A stretch of 64,000 nucleotides of DNA from Kingdonia uniflora (taxonomy: Eukaryota > Streptophyta > Magnoliopsida > Ranunculales > Circaeasteraceae). A program made the position numbers and the translations under genes. The notes under the pieces are model-generated. The model saw nothing but the letters and a program-made list of their open reading frames with translations, made no database searches and was not told where the DNA came from. Shown here in pieces: positions 45,961-57,419 of the stretch. Location of the stretch: contig JACGCM010002299.1 of NCBI GenBank assembly GCA_014058105.1, positions 560,001-624,000 of the forward strand, written 5' to 3'. The first letter of the stretch is position 1, and each line of letters opens with the position of its first letter.

Positions 45961-47200
45961 TTGATTTAGTTTATTTACTATTACTGTATTAGGATTCTTT
46001 ATCCCTGTGGGAGTTATTCTCAATTAATATTTTTGTCGACATTTAGTTTTGATTTTGATTATTTAGCTGCTATTATATTTAAATCCGTTATTATATGTAC
46101 ACATATTCAGTTTTAATTATAGTTATTCAATTGCAATAAAGCTTTGGATACGAATGATTTTGTCACATGACGATTGTCTAAGTATCAAGTACCTATAAAG
46201 AATACTAAAATGTTTCTCAAGTTTGCTTGGGCTGGATATGGGTAGGCTTTACATCCTTTGGCCTCTATTTCAGTATGAGCGATGGTCTTTGCATTACATT
46301 TTGTCTAAGTATTAAAATGACAAATGTCTGGTAAGCACATGTTGCAGGACACTAATAGAAATGTACCAGCATTATTTTGGCCAGTTGTCTCTGTCATCGA
46401 GGACTCCCATACCTATTGAGTCATCATATGAAGCAATGATTGAGTTGGAGGCGGAAGCTTCTGAATTGAATTTCTTTGTTTGGTGGGTTTTCTCTCTATT
46501 GTTTGATAAGACTTTGGTTTATAGAGGATATAAGGTATATTTATTGTGTATATCGGAATCGGACTGATATACGTAATATATACCAATGTTTCTAAATGAC
46601 ATGGTATATTAAGTTAATTTGTTGAGCCAGTCGATATTTAGGACGATATTCTGATAAACTTGAGAAAATATTAAATTATTGGTTGTCCCGTGTATATATA
46701 GGTTAAGTTTGATATTTTAGATCTTGCTTTGTATTTTATGAGCTTCTATATCAAAATGTTATTAGTGTTTCTGAGAAACTTTACGGGCATTGCACTCTTT
46801 AATTAATGATATGAAGTGAACTTTGGATATTATTTTGCAGGTTATGCCATACAGTACAGTACAGGATGTAAAACCTCACTATCAAATTTTGAAGCCAACT
46901 CTAACTATAAGGTAATTGATCATCTATAATTTCTAAACTTTTCGGCTTAGAGATAGCCTATTAATATGTAATATACTAAATTAAATTAAAAGGTGAAATT
47001 TTTTATGTATTATTAGATATATCCGGATTTCTGATCTTTTCTGTCGATAGATTTTGAAATATCCCATATTTTAGTCTGTTAAACCAACAGACATATCAAC
47101 AAATATCAGATAGTCAAGGATATTATCAAACATTATGATTCTTTTAATAGTTTTATCCTTACAGTTAAATTTTTGTATGCACGTTTAACATTTGATCTTC
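45961..47200. other. no recognisable gene
   Basis: AT-rich sequence between the copia remnant and the captured gene fragments. An open frame at 46361-46567 (+) has no recognised domain. A transposon end for the captured region may lie here, but I could not identify one. Confidence 0.35.
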
Positions 47201-47210
47201 TCTTTCTTTG

Positions 47211-48183
47211 GAAGATAGTTGATGCTGTAGGAGTTTTTCTCATGATGGCACATAAGCGGACTAGTTGCTGCCTTTATGGTTGCGAATTCATTTGAGTACT
47301 GTGTTGTTGTGACCACAACAACACACAAGGTATATGAATATAACTATTTGCTAAATTATAAATTACAGTATGTTTCCCCTTTAAGATGATTGCTATGGTA
47401 TTGGCTACCTGATGTAAACATAAATTTTAATCTCATTATTTAGTTTTTTTTGCGTCTAGTGCCTACAATCAAAGATGAACAACTCTCAGGTTTCAGATCC
47501 TTTAATAGGTTTTGTTGCTTATAGAAGACAAAAATGTGCGTATATAAATTGGTTCATATTAAATATCTTAACCTATTATTTAATGTATCATATGTTAGTA
47601 TTTACGAGGTCCTATAGGTGGCATGATCTTCTTCAAGAAAGATCATGTTCTCGGTGTTGATATGGAATCTGCCATTAACAAGAAGATAAACACTATTTCG
47701 ATACAACTTTGCTGTGAGCTTCTATCATACTGCCAAGAACTAGAGCTTTTGCTACCAACTAGTGTGTTTTTACATTGAAGGGTCTCGATGGTGCTCACGT
47801 CCAGAAAATTCTGGACATGGCTTCAATCACTCTCAACAAGAACTCTGTGCCTGGTAAATACACATACCTTTGATTTTCTTGGTCTATTAGTACATTATTT
47901 TTTGTCTGTATAGGTTGTGCTGATACTTTTCTTAATAACAAACCACAGGCGACAAGAGCGCTCTAGTCCCTGGGGGAATCCGTATAGGAACAACCTGCTA
48001 TGACTACTAGACAATTCACAGAAAAGGAATTTATAGCCACTGCAGATTCCATTCACGAGGGAGTACTGATTGCCCTTGAAGCAAAGGGTTGTGTTTAAGG
48101 AACAAAACTTCAAGATTTCATGAAGTTCATAAAATCTCCCGAGTTCTCTCTGACAGACCGCATCACAGACCTGCAAAGGCGAG
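47211..48183 (+). pseudogene. serine hydroxymethyltransferase fragment (plastid-like), introns retained
   Basis: SHMT is the PLP enzyme that interconverts Ser and Gly. Four exon pieces are visible. 47211-47329: KIVDAVGVFLM, a 2-base deletion, then [16 protein letters not shown] and VVVTTTTHK. 47600-47690: RGPIGGMIFFKKDHVLGVD. 47775-47853: GLDGAHVQKILDMASITLNK then NSVPG. 47949-48183: GDKSALVPGGIRIGT, a frameshift, then MTTRQFTEKEFIATADSIHE, an in-frame stop, GTKLQDFMKFIKSPEF and DRITDLQRRVNSQT. Kept introns show it was copied as DNA, not retroposed. The PLP-lysine TTTTHK is present, but the N-terminal half and a central segment are missing. The SALVPGGIRIG and ASITLNKNSVPG blocks resemble plastid-type SHMTs. 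Confidence 0.88.
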
Positions 48184-48186
48184 TCA

Positions 48187-48657
48187 ATTCTCAGACATAA
48201 GCGATGTATATAGTTTCAGAGTATTCCTTCTAGAGTCAGTAAGCGGAAGGGAAGCAATGCAATCCGAGACTCCTGATATTAAGCAAAGCTTAATTGATTG
48301 GGTATGTGTCACTGTTAACATCATCATATGTATAACCCAAGAGGCTTGAGTATTCTTTATAGACGTTCTTAATTTATGTTTTTGTTTACATGGATATCTC
48401 TTCTGAAATGTGAAGGTACAACATTATGAAGACTAGACTAATATATTTGTAATACTGGATCATAGATTGGGGAGTAGCTTCACAGTTGAAGGCATGAAAG
48501 AGTACATAGAGTTAACAAGACTATGTGTTGATCAGTCAAGTCAAAGACGGCTAACCATGAATCATTTGGCATCACATCTAGAGAGAATACGCGAGAAGGA
48601 AGTAAACTTGACAACTGTCTTGGGAGAAGGAAATCCAACTGTGACACTCAGAATCTA
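48187..48657 (+). pseudogene. receptor-like kinase C-terminal fragment fused to the SHMT fragment
   Basis: Two exon pieces. 48187-48301 reads FSDISDVYSFRVFLLESVSG then REAMQ...SLIDW; this is kinase subdomain IX (usual KSDVYSFGVFLLELVSGR, the conserved Gly here Arg) and ends at a GTATGT donor. About 48434-48657 reads DHRLGSSFTVEGMKEYIELT, then REKEVNLTTVLGEGNPTVTL, matching the C-terminal tail of a plant receptor-like kinase family. It starts in the same few bases where the SHMT similarity ends (48178-48195), in a different frame. Only the C-lobe is present, so it is a fragment. Confidence 0.8.
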
Positions 48658-48659
48658 AT

Positions 48660-49470
48660 TATTTAGAACATCGAGATGAGAAAAAAGAAAATATGTGTCA
48701 ATGGTTGCTCTTTGTGTATAATTTTAAACTATAGATTACAATATATTAAGCTGTTCCCTAATTGTAAAAAGAAGGCTGATATAGAAAAAGTTTGGTGTAC
48801 ATCATTGTTCCATTACCTTATACTTTTGTCCATATTGATTTTGTACAAAATCATTTGTTGGTGTTAATTTTGATGTTGATGATTGGGGTTAGTTTGTTAT
48901 TAAGAAATATTTACGTGTGTATGCAAATCTTATGGTTCCTCTTATAATCTGCATGATACCATTTCCATTTGAATTTTGGAGAGACCTGAATTATAGGGCA
49001 TTTTTCTTAACTAGTTGATCCCCGTAAGAAAGCCAATTATTGCAATTCCCCTAGAGAAGCCTCATGGAAGTACAAGGGCATTCTTTAAGCACGAAATCAA
49101 CATAAACACTATTTCGCTCTGAGAAATGAATCAATACATCATCAAGAAGATAATCACTTACATACAAATGTGTAGTAGGTACACATTGTAAGCCGAATAT
49201 TTACAATAAAGGAATATTTTGATTGTCTTCAAAGGTATACATAAGAAAACAAACAGAGTTTAGCTTCACTCCTCTTTTCGAGTAAGATCGTGTTACTTAA
49301 GGTAGTAATGTCCCGAGTCCATTTCCATAAGTAGTAACATCAAGTACACAGAGGAAACTTCTAAAAGAAAATAGACAAATGAACGACCATCAAAGCCTAT
49401 AGGTGGTTACTCGTCCATTGAGCTTAGTACAAATTTATTACAATAATTGCATCTGACGTTTAGCCCGATT
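48660..49470. other. no recognisable gene
   Basis: AT-rich spacer between the kinase and RING fragments. The frame at 48676-48867 has no recognisable domain. Confidence 0.35.
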
Positions 49471-49477
49471 CTGGGAG

Positions 49478-49690
49478 TTAAATTCGGTGAATGTAGGAGA
49501 TTGCAAGTGGCTTTCGATACTTCGAGCACTTCATCTGAGCCTCAATGGCTCTGAAGATGCACAATTTGTAGAATACATGACCACAAACGGTAGTAGTTTC
49601 ATCCGCCATTACATCCATGCAGATCGTGCATGTCAGCTTCAATTCGTTCTTAAAGCTCTTAGTGGCTCCGTCGTTTACCTGCCATATAAG
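49478..49690 (-). pseudogene. RING-finger protein C-terminal fragment
   Basis: On the minus strand: KSFKNELKLTCTICMDVMAD, then ETTTVCGHVFYKLCIFRAIE, then AQMKCSKYRKPLAISYIHRI and a TAA stop at 49480-49478. This is a C3HC4 RING layout, closest in pattern to plant RING proteins ending CPxCRKxL...RIYLP. Two of the eight zinc ligands are lost (Cys to Tyr in HVFY and in CSKY). The fragment lacks an N-terminus. RING proteins are E3 ubiquitin ligases; this copy should be inactive. Confidence 0.75.
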
Positions 49691-49699
49691 TGTAACTCA

Positions 49700-50940
49700 T
49701 CGGTTTGAATAGTACTTTGGGATAAGAGGTAACACAAACATCTAGGTTGAATCTTTTGTTTCGGTGCATATAGGGAGTAGTTGACAGTACACGAATTGAT
49801 CTAATTGTAGTCTTTTGGAAGTTTTATATAAAATTAAAATATTTTACCCAAATATATTGCAATAGATCGATCCTTGAGCTGGGAAGTGATAAGACTTGAG
49901 GAACAAAATATCTATCTAAAATGTTTATGGATTCAAAACTTCACGATTTGGTTCATTTATTAGTTTGTTTATTTCTTTGTTGTAAGAGATATATTAAAAT
50001 GTAGTTATTGCCTTAATATATCTTAATTGGGTCTTCTTAATCTTCTTAATTTTATTTCATTGTTTATAGAGCGGCAATCCAAGAGGACCACAAAATTCAA
50101 AGGTAGAGAAAGAAGTTAAGAAACGTTTCAGGATGGAGATGACTCTAACAATAACATTACGCATCGAGATGATGTTAGAGATGCAAGTGATAATTGTCGA
50201 TATGTTTGACAACAAGTATTCAAGAGAGGAAATTATGATCTTAGAAAATCGTACAAAGAAGTCTAAGCCTCAGAGTGGTGATCTTGATGGTAGCCCTCTT
50301 CCTGATGACCGAGACACAAAGACAACAGAGAAAATAAGAGATCTTCTGGAAATAATAAGGATCATAATTTTCTTAAGACTCAAGAAAGGAAAGAGCTTTA
50401 TCCTAATGTTGAAAATAGAAAATCTATAAGAGGTGTGGAGATCTCAAACATACCATGGTGACGTTGAATCTACTATAAGAAATAGGGAAACGATCTCCCA
50501 ACCCTATAGCTCAAATTTGATTTTTAGTATATTTATTTGTTTTTATTTATTAGTGGATTTACGTTGTTATTATTATATATGTAATAGTTGTATATATTAA
50601 GTTAGGGTAGAATGCATATTTGTATCATGCGAAAATATGATTGGATTTATATTAGATTGTATGCAATATTTTAGACAATAAATAATAATTCAAACCCCAA
50701 ACTTACAACAAAATGATTTTGCGCATAATATCAAACTCAAGTCTACCTTGAATTGAAGTTAACAAATGTTGAACGTATATGATCGATGCTTGAGATATCA
50801 GCTCTATTATTAACCGTATAACACCTGAAATATTAAGCTATTTGAAAACATTGGTAAGGATTTTACAAATAATTGTAGGCACACGCGACTGCTAGTTATG
50901 ACAAACGATGCGACAACAATATGTGGGAGGTCAATTACGA
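49700..50940. other. no firmly identified gene; degraded coding-like patch near 50050-50430
   Basis: A Lys/Asp-rich patch (for example 50133-50429 +) has open stretches in more than one frame with similar lengths, which looks like an old gene or element fragment; no family was recognised. The rest is AT-rich. Confidence 0.3.
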
Positions 50941-50944
50941 ATAT

Positions 50945-51415
50945 GGACAACTACATTGGGGAGTAAACTCAAGCTCGGTGTAACATTATGACAAATGATG
51001 CACTGTACCAAAATAAGTGAACTTTTAGGGATTTACTAAATAGAATCCATATCCGATTAATTAGGGATATGATCTAACCAGAAGCCATTCGCGATTGAAA
51101 CTGACTACCCTCTAAATTCAACATTCCTAGACTTCAATTTTGAACATGTAGCAGGGATATTATAGTAATGTGATGGTAGAGAAACCTGGTGCAATTTTAT
51201 TATCCCGTATGTTTCTGTGTTGGACTACAGCTTTATCGGATGTGGGACTAACTTTTAGCCACCGATCTTAACAACTACATCATGGGAGTGTTAACTCAAA
51301 CTCGGTTTAAAACTATGACAAATGATGCAATAAAATAAGTGATTTTCTGTTTAGAATTCGGCTCCGATCACTAAGGAATATGATTTGGTCATAAGCCTTG
51401 ATTAAAACGGGGGAA
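50945..51415. repeat. diverged direct repeat
   Basis: Two copies about 320-330 bp apart (about 50945-51110 and 51265-51415) share AACTACATYRTGGGAG, TATGACAAATGATGCA, AAAATAAGTGA, and GATATGAT/GAATATGAT followed by a CATAAGCC-like block. No coding content. It abuts the MULE at 51429. Confidence 0.6.
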
Positions 51416-51428
51416 CCTCTAAAATTTT

Positions 51429-54400
51429 GAGCGTTTTAGACTTTGCCCCCAGATATAATAGCATATTTGAACTTGCCCCCTCGAACCGGAGAAAATTGTG
51501 GTTTACCCCCCACCTGGTCGGTTTACCCCCAGTTCAACGAGTTGACTTGACTGGTCAAGTCAAATTTTTGTGAAATACTTATGCTACCCTTTACTCGTTA
51601 TACTCACTCTCTCCTACTTTCAAATTTTTTTGTCTCGAGATCTGTAATAAAATCCAAAAGCCCAGATTTCTCAAAAATATGACCGTTGGCCACGTCATCG
51701 CCACGTCATCAACTTCATCTTCATCTCATCTTTAAATTCAAAACTTCATCTTCTTCTCATCTTTAAATTAGAAAATACTAAATGGGTGGTGGTGAATCTT
51801 TTCAGGTAACCATCTAGAACATTACTCCAACAATTTATGGGTTTTTAGTTTTGTTTTTTTTTTATGCCATTAACGCATTGTTTCAAGCTTTGGGGGGTAA
51901 TGACAAATTGCATATATTTTTTTGGGGGGTAAAACTAAATTTTTGTTCATACTTTACAGGTTGAAACTTGTCCTATTTGTACAGAATTTTACCAAACTGT
52001 AGAACCATGCTCCCATAGCATAGAAGCTTGTCCCTGGGTATACAGTAAATGCAAGAAACCAAATTCCAATAGAATCATGAAGATAAAGATTTTGAATACA
52101 TTAACTAATTTTGAATATATTAACTAACCCATAACATAGACGTGTTTCCGTCGACCACGACGTAATTGGATTGAATGCAATACAATAAGAGTAATGATGA
52201 TCAAGTACAAAGAGGTTATAACTTATGATGATATGCTTATTTATATAAGCTTATACATGTCACACCCCAAAATCCAATAATCGTTAGCTTGACCAATTAC
52301 TAAATTCAAAGTTGTGCAGATCGGGGAATCCAAAGATTCTACCCTACAAATAGCCGAGTCGCAGACAAATTCTGGCTCAGCCATTCACTTATAGCAATAA
52401 TCATCAGAGTAAAGAAAGAATAAATACAGCGGAAGCAAAAGATATATATACATATCATCTGAAAAACGTAATACAATATCTCGATAAAATACAGCTACAC
52501 ATGCCGATATCACATACAATAATAGTTAAAACTAAGAAGATCTACAGCGGTAAAATCTGGCTGAAGCTCACAGCGATCCAAGCTACTCAACCTCTGAAAT
52601 GTGGACAATACAAGAGTGAGCAAACCACGGCTCACTATAACCCAATAGAGATAAACAACCTACTAATAAACTAATGCTGAAGAAAAGGGAGAAGTAGATG
52701 AGATCAGATAATATTTAGTAAAGAAATATATGTAAGAGGAGAAGAGTAAACCAGTGACAAGTATGGGGATAAAGAATCATTAAGAGATAAGAGATTATGA
52801 TAATAGGGGAGACGACGTGATGGATATGCTGATAACATGATAAGTTATGCTGAATTAGAATAATCCCATAATTATTCCAATTAATGTATGACTTAGTGTT
52901 TTGAAAACATGTGAACATTTCTATTATAACATTGGTTGATCAACTGCTAGCATGATTATCTTAATGATGCCATTGGATACAGTGGTACGATGGGAGATAC
53001 AAGCTCAACCAAACTAAGAATATTATTCACTTGATCAGAGAGTTCCGGGTTTTACGACCCACGGAGCCAATGTCTGAACTTTATTTAGTATTTCAAAGGA
53101 TTTCAACCTCAACGAGGAATAAGCCGGGTGCCAAGGTAACTTACACTCATACCATCCCATACTCCCGGATAAGTGTTAGGTATGATAGTATCTAGCCCGA
53201 ACTCACCTACTTTTTAAACCCGTTTTAGGAATCCTAAACCTATCGGAGGTTAACCGGTGTAGAGTTGTTTATGTATCCAGCCTTATTAAGTTAAAGGTTT
53301 TACATGATTTAAAAGATGCAACATGTCCACACGGAACCAAACACTATAGTCGTTCACGCGGCAACACAAATAGAATAACCACCTACACATGAGCGTGGCA
53401 AACAATCCTAAACACTATTGCAAACAGCCACTGTCAGTCACAACATCAAATTAACCTCAGTCTCTAAAAGACTGGAACGATCAACAAGGATATCGCCTCG
53501 AGAACACCACACAACAACTTCTAATTAAACCCAAGGTCTAATACAACGATAACCCAAGCTACAGAATAACTAACAGGTCTAATGTACAGGTTAACAACTA
53601 TACAGAGAAATATATATATAGACTAAACTATAAATAAATCACATACACCTCTCTAACACAGAGTAATCACTCTAAACAACATTAATCAACTAGTAGAGAA
53701 ATCAAGCAATGAAGGGGAAAACTCGCCTGATAATAATCCTGAGTCCTGCCTAAACCAAACTCGGAACTCTGAACCTAAAATCAGCGATTCGGCTAACGGA
53801 ACACTGAACAAGCTACAATAGACAATTACAATAACAAACAAACAATCAATTTAAGAAATCAAACAAAAATCCAAAACCTTAGAAATCGACCCACGCCTAA
53901 TCGAAAGAATAACACGGAAAGGAATCAAGGAAAAACTCACTAAGGATAAAAGCGAAGATCACGGAAAGGAATCACGAAGAATCGGTGAGCCAAGTAACGA
54001 ATCGGATATGGATTTGGGGAAGTGAGGGTTTTGATTTGGGGGTGAGAGAGTTTGAGTGAGTTTTGGTGAAAAGAGAAATGAGGAAGGAAGACCCAACATG
54101 TAGCCAAAAACGTGCCTATGTTCAAACAAGAAAATAAATGTTCGAACAAAAGGGGAAATGTTCGAACAAAACAAAGCAGTACACAACAGCTTCCCAAAAG
54201 AAATGTTCGAACAGGAAATATAAATGTTCGAATATTTTCAGACAGCTGGAAAATGTTCGAACAAAAGAAGAAATGTTCGAACAGGAAAAGAAATGTTCGA
54301 ACATTCCTGATCAGTCCAATAATAGCTTAAGGGAAAAAGGGAATTTTCCCCCCGGAAAACCCCGGAATCCCAACGGCCAACCCCGGGCATCCCGGAATCA

Positions 54401-55022
54401 CACCACACCACCAACACACTAATAACCTATATAGGGGTTCCCGAGGTCTAAACACCACCTCCACCGCTTAACGGCCACCGGAACTCCTAAACTCCATAAA
54501 AGGAATCTAACTACCAGAAACTTAACCAAAAGGATGTTCAATGAATAGAAATATTTACAGAATTTGGAATATATATAGAAATAAATAAAATAAAATAAAA
54601 ATACGGGTCATTACAGTACATTTCGAATTTGTAATATGTTGCGCTTGATTTATATACCGTTGTTCTAGTGTTCGATTACATAACATTGCACGGAATTGGA
54701 CTAATGTTGAACACTGATTTTGCTCAAATGAAAATATACTTGTTGGGGTATCTAATTGCTTGCACATTGCACATTGTAAATTCGTAATTTTGGTATGAAC
54801 ATAAATTTAGTTTTACCCCTCAAAAAAAGTCTGCAATTCGTCATTACCCCCCAAGAGTAGTCTGGGTATTTCACATAAGTTTGACTGGTCAAGTCAAGTC
54901 AACTCGTTGAACCAGGGGTAAACCGACCAGGTGGGGGGTAAACCACAATTTTCTCTGGTTCGAGGGGGCAAGTTCAAATATGATATTATATCTCGGGGGT
55001 GGGGGCAAAGTCTAAAATGCTC
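51429..55022. mobile_element. Mutator-like element (MULE), interrupted by a solo LTR
   Basis: Perfect 9-bp target-site duplication TAAAATTTT (51420-51428 and 55023-55031). The terminal inverted repeats begin GAGCGTTTTAGACTTTGCCC on the left and, in complement, GAGCATTTTAGACTTTGCCC on the right, and extend over about 200-250 bp on each side (the left arm is itself split by unique sequence from about 51570 to 51880). No transposase is recognisable. Removing the inserted LTR (52258-54615) leaves about 1.24 kb. The right edge lies 124 bp from the TATA box of the ubiquitin-like gene. Confidence 0.88.
52258..54615. mobile_element. solo LTR, probably of a chromovirus-type Ty3 element
   Basis: Runs from TGTCACACCCCAAAATCC to CGGGTCATTACA, so the two ends are related inverted repeats (complement of the right end TGTAATGACCCG). 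The flanks ATACA and GTACA match at 4 of 5 bases, as expected for a mutated duplication. LTRs of 2-4 kb with TGTCAC/TGTAAC-CCC ends are typical of the Tekay/Del clade; that assignment is inference. No internal coding region or partner LTR is present. Near the right end (54115-54305) lie seven TTCGAA palindromes. Confidence 0.65.
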
Positions 55023-55145
55023 TAAAATTTTCAACATTAGCTCTCCGGCCGACTAAAACGGCATGATAGATATACAAGAATTTAGTATTTCATGCATGGT
55101 ACATGCATGGTACACATGCACTATTAAATAAAGGGCCTTTGCAAC

Positions 55146-55153
55146 TATATAAG
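55146..55153 (+). promoter_or_regulatory. TATA box of the ubiquitin-like gene
   Basis: TATATAAG, 98 bp upstream of the ATG at 55244 and 124 bp downstream of the MULE right end. Confidence 0.65.
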
Positions 55154-55243
55154 TAGTAGAGATCAGAGAGCAACGAACCATCAGCCCAATTGAGTTTCTA
55201 TCATCATCCTAGAACCAACCATTCCTTCACCGTTCTCTATGTT

Positions 55244-55498
55244 ATGGCCCTACTACCCCTCACCGTTCTCAATTTCTTTGAGGACCCTCCAAGGCCTTTG
55301 ATTAAATTTGAAACCTTGTCTTATTTTCCGAGCATCACAGTTTTTGAACTTAAGGTAGAGATAAGTGAGCTTTTGAGGGTTCCTGCAAACCAACAGATTC
55401 TGAAAACGGTGACTGGTAAAGTGCTTGAAGATGGCCAAGATATATTTAGTGAAGTACTTCCGAGCTCGACCGTAGAAGTTCATCCGCGGACTTCTTAA
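55244..55498 (+). CDS. small ubiquitin-like domain protein, 84 aa
   Basis: One exon, ATG 55244 to TAA 55498. The frame is open upstream to 55190, but the first ATG is 55244. The protein is a single beta-grasp (ubiquitin-like) domain: strands around LTVLNFF and IKFETLSYF, then ITVFELKVEISELLRVPANQ, which matches the ubiquitin pattern T-V-x-x-L-K-x-x-I ... P-x-x-Q-Q, then GKVLEDGQDIFSEVLP and STVEV. It ends HPRTS with no Gly-Gly, so it cannot be conjugated like ubiquitin unless processed differently; it may act only as a binding domain. It has its own TATA box and no damage. Which ubiquitin-like family it belongs to I cannot say; a fragment of a larger ubiquitin-domain protein is also possible. 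Confidence 0.75.
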   Translation: MALLPLTVLNFFEDPPRPLIKFETLSYFPSITVFELKVEISELLRVPANQQILKTVTGKVLEDGQDIFSEVLPSSTVEVHPRTS

Positions 55499-56100
55499 AT
55501 TTCCTAAATCTGTCTGCCGTACTACCTATTTATACAAGTAACTTCTTTTGTGCTTCTTCTTTCTTCTTGTTTGTGTTGTGTGTGGTCAGTGGCAGCGTCG
55601 GTCTTACTTGATCTCCAGTGTAATCTATCTACGTGTGGAATAAGGATTCTGTTTGTACCCGTTTACGTTGAATGAGTCCATTCCATTTCAAATGTAATAC
55701 TAGATTCAGACACATGGACCATCAACTAATTTACGAAACTTTTAGTCTGCAAACTGAAGCATAACATCCCGTTCTGCATCACGTCCATAAACAAGAACAA
55801 CAAGCAGGGTACTCTTGTTTGTGGGGCGGAAACGAAACTAAAATGGGTCACTTTTCCTTAAAGAAAAACTGTAAACACTTGAACCAGTTGACCGAGGTTA
55901 AGCAAGAAAGTTCTTACATAATTTAATGACTACTTGTGCCACCATATAACCCTCGTTCATGAATATCTGGATTGTTTTCCCCTCAAATGGATTCCTTACA
56001 AAGTTAAGAAAAGAAGTACAATGCTAACTTACCATCTAACCCCTACTAAGCCATTATAATTGTCTAATCATTCAGGGGACAAATTCGCATACACTAAAGA
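55499..56100. other. 3' flank of the ubiquitin-like gene, no other gene seen
   Basis: Probably 3' UTR and intergenic sequence. No coding exon or repeat structure recognised. Confidence 0.4.
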
Positions 56101-56209
56101 GGCTACACTCAACCCTCACCACACAGCTGTGACAATTTGGGGCTGATGTAAAACATTTTTGAGCTGGCAAAAAATGCTGATGTGGACATCACCCCCCTCT
56201 TCCCCTTAG

Positions 56210-56365
56210 GTGGAAATAAGGTGGTCTCTCTCCAATAAATACGTGTTTCAATTTGAATTTTAATTCTCTCCTCCCTCACATCACCACCATCTGTCAATCT
56301 CTTTCCTCTCCATCTCTCTCTCTCTCTCTTTCTCTCTCTGCCATTAACAAAAAAAAAAAATTCTT
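56210..56365 (+). promoter_or_regulatory. promoter-like sequence with CT-rich leader, cut off by Tat element 2
   Basis: A TATA-like CAATAAATAC near 56236 is followed by a CT-rich tract with a CT microsatellite (about 56310-56340) and an A run, the usual look of a plant core promoter and 5' UTR on the + strand. No coding exon follows before the reverse-oriented Tat element begins. It may be the stranded 5' end of a gene disrupted by the insertion, or part of the LTR if the LTR is longer than I propose. Confidence 0.35.
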
Positions 56366-56792
56366 TGTTGATCGAAGCTTACTAAACCCAAAACACTAGT
56401 CTGGTACTGTGAGTCACATCAAGGATTGATCACTAAAATAACCTTAGTTACGATAACGTCGTCTTCTTCAACTTCTGTCCTCATCAATCTCGTCTTATTT
56501 GGAGACCTTCAATTGCTTGGTTCAAGTTTAACTCTCAAACCTTTTGGTAATTAAAGGTACCGGGCTCCTAACTTTTTATTAATGAAGATATGATCTCTAA
56601 TAGTAATTGCATGTATCCGAACTGTTGATAGATATCTGAGTATTGGATGCTTTATCATCCCAAGCTGTAGATGAGGAAGTCTGTATTACGATCTCCTTGC
56701 TTGTAGTCCTTGATTGGTTATTAGTATGTTTATTCAAGCTATGTGAGTTCGAATATCGGACTCAGTACGAGGATTAGAAATAAGCCCTCACA
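56366..56792 (-). repeat. 3' LTR of Tat element 2 (left edge approximate)
   Basis: On the minus strand it starts TGTGAGGGCTTATTTC at 56792, just after the purine-rich tract. The proposed other end (CGATCAACA, plus-strand TGTTGATCG at 56366) gives 427 bp, near the 481 bp of element 1, but the matching 5' LTR is outside the window, so this edge is a guess. Confidence 0.45.
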
Positions 56793-57089
56793 ACTGCCCC
56801 CTCTCAGCCAATAGCAGGAGAAACGCGTGTTGCGAGTGGTGTTGGTTGAGAAGCCCAGTCGTTTGAATTAAATGCTGCATTGATGGCTTCCATTGTATAT
56901 TGAAAGAATAATAGCTTCGACTGTTAGGTCTCCTAAAAATTCTTCTTGAGACTTGTATTTGTGATGAATACATTCTTAGAATTTGTGGAATGCATTAAAT
57001 ACTGCTAGTATAAAACATGGTGAATAGTTACTATCACTGTTCACCCAGGTTAACGTTGTCAGTCTTTCATGTTGGTTTGAGTAGTAGTG

Positions 57090-57419
57090 ATGGTGACAAC
57101 TCGACGTCAAGCATATGAAGCTAGAGTTCAGACAAAAATAACAATTGTGCAAACTCGCTATTTTGGCGCTCAAAGTCTTTCTCTGCCGACTCCAATCTCT
57201 GTTCCTCCAACTTTCCATGGGATGTCGAGGGAAGAAGTAAAGGAGGCAGAGGATGACTATCAGCAAATGTGGCCCTTCCATTATGTGATTCTGTTTGCTG
57301 CTCACCGTCAGTCCTGTCTGAGGATGTTTGCAGAGGACGCAGTGGTGGCAGAAGACGAAAAGGCGGGGAAGTCGTCTGAGAAGTACTGTCGATACCTTGC
57401 GAAAGATTGGGTACTGTAA
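57090..57419 (+). CDS. short antisense ORF of Tat element 2 (MVTTRRQ family), unknown function
   Basis: 109 codons from ATG 57090 to a stop at 57419. It starts MVTTRRQAYEARVQT and has SREEVKEAEDDYQQMWPFHY in the middle. It is related to the short ORF of element 1 at 15741-16037 by the MVxTRxQ start and the EVKEAExxY block, and lies in the same relative place. No known domain, signal or membrane segment. In both elements it could be a small protein of its own or a first exon of the following ORF. Confidence 0.55.
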   Translation: MVTTRRQAYEARVQTKITIVQTRYFGAQSLSLPTPISVPPTFHGMSREEVKEAEDDYQQMWPFHYVILFAAHRQSCLRMFAEDAVVAEDEKAGKSSEKYCRYLAKDWVL

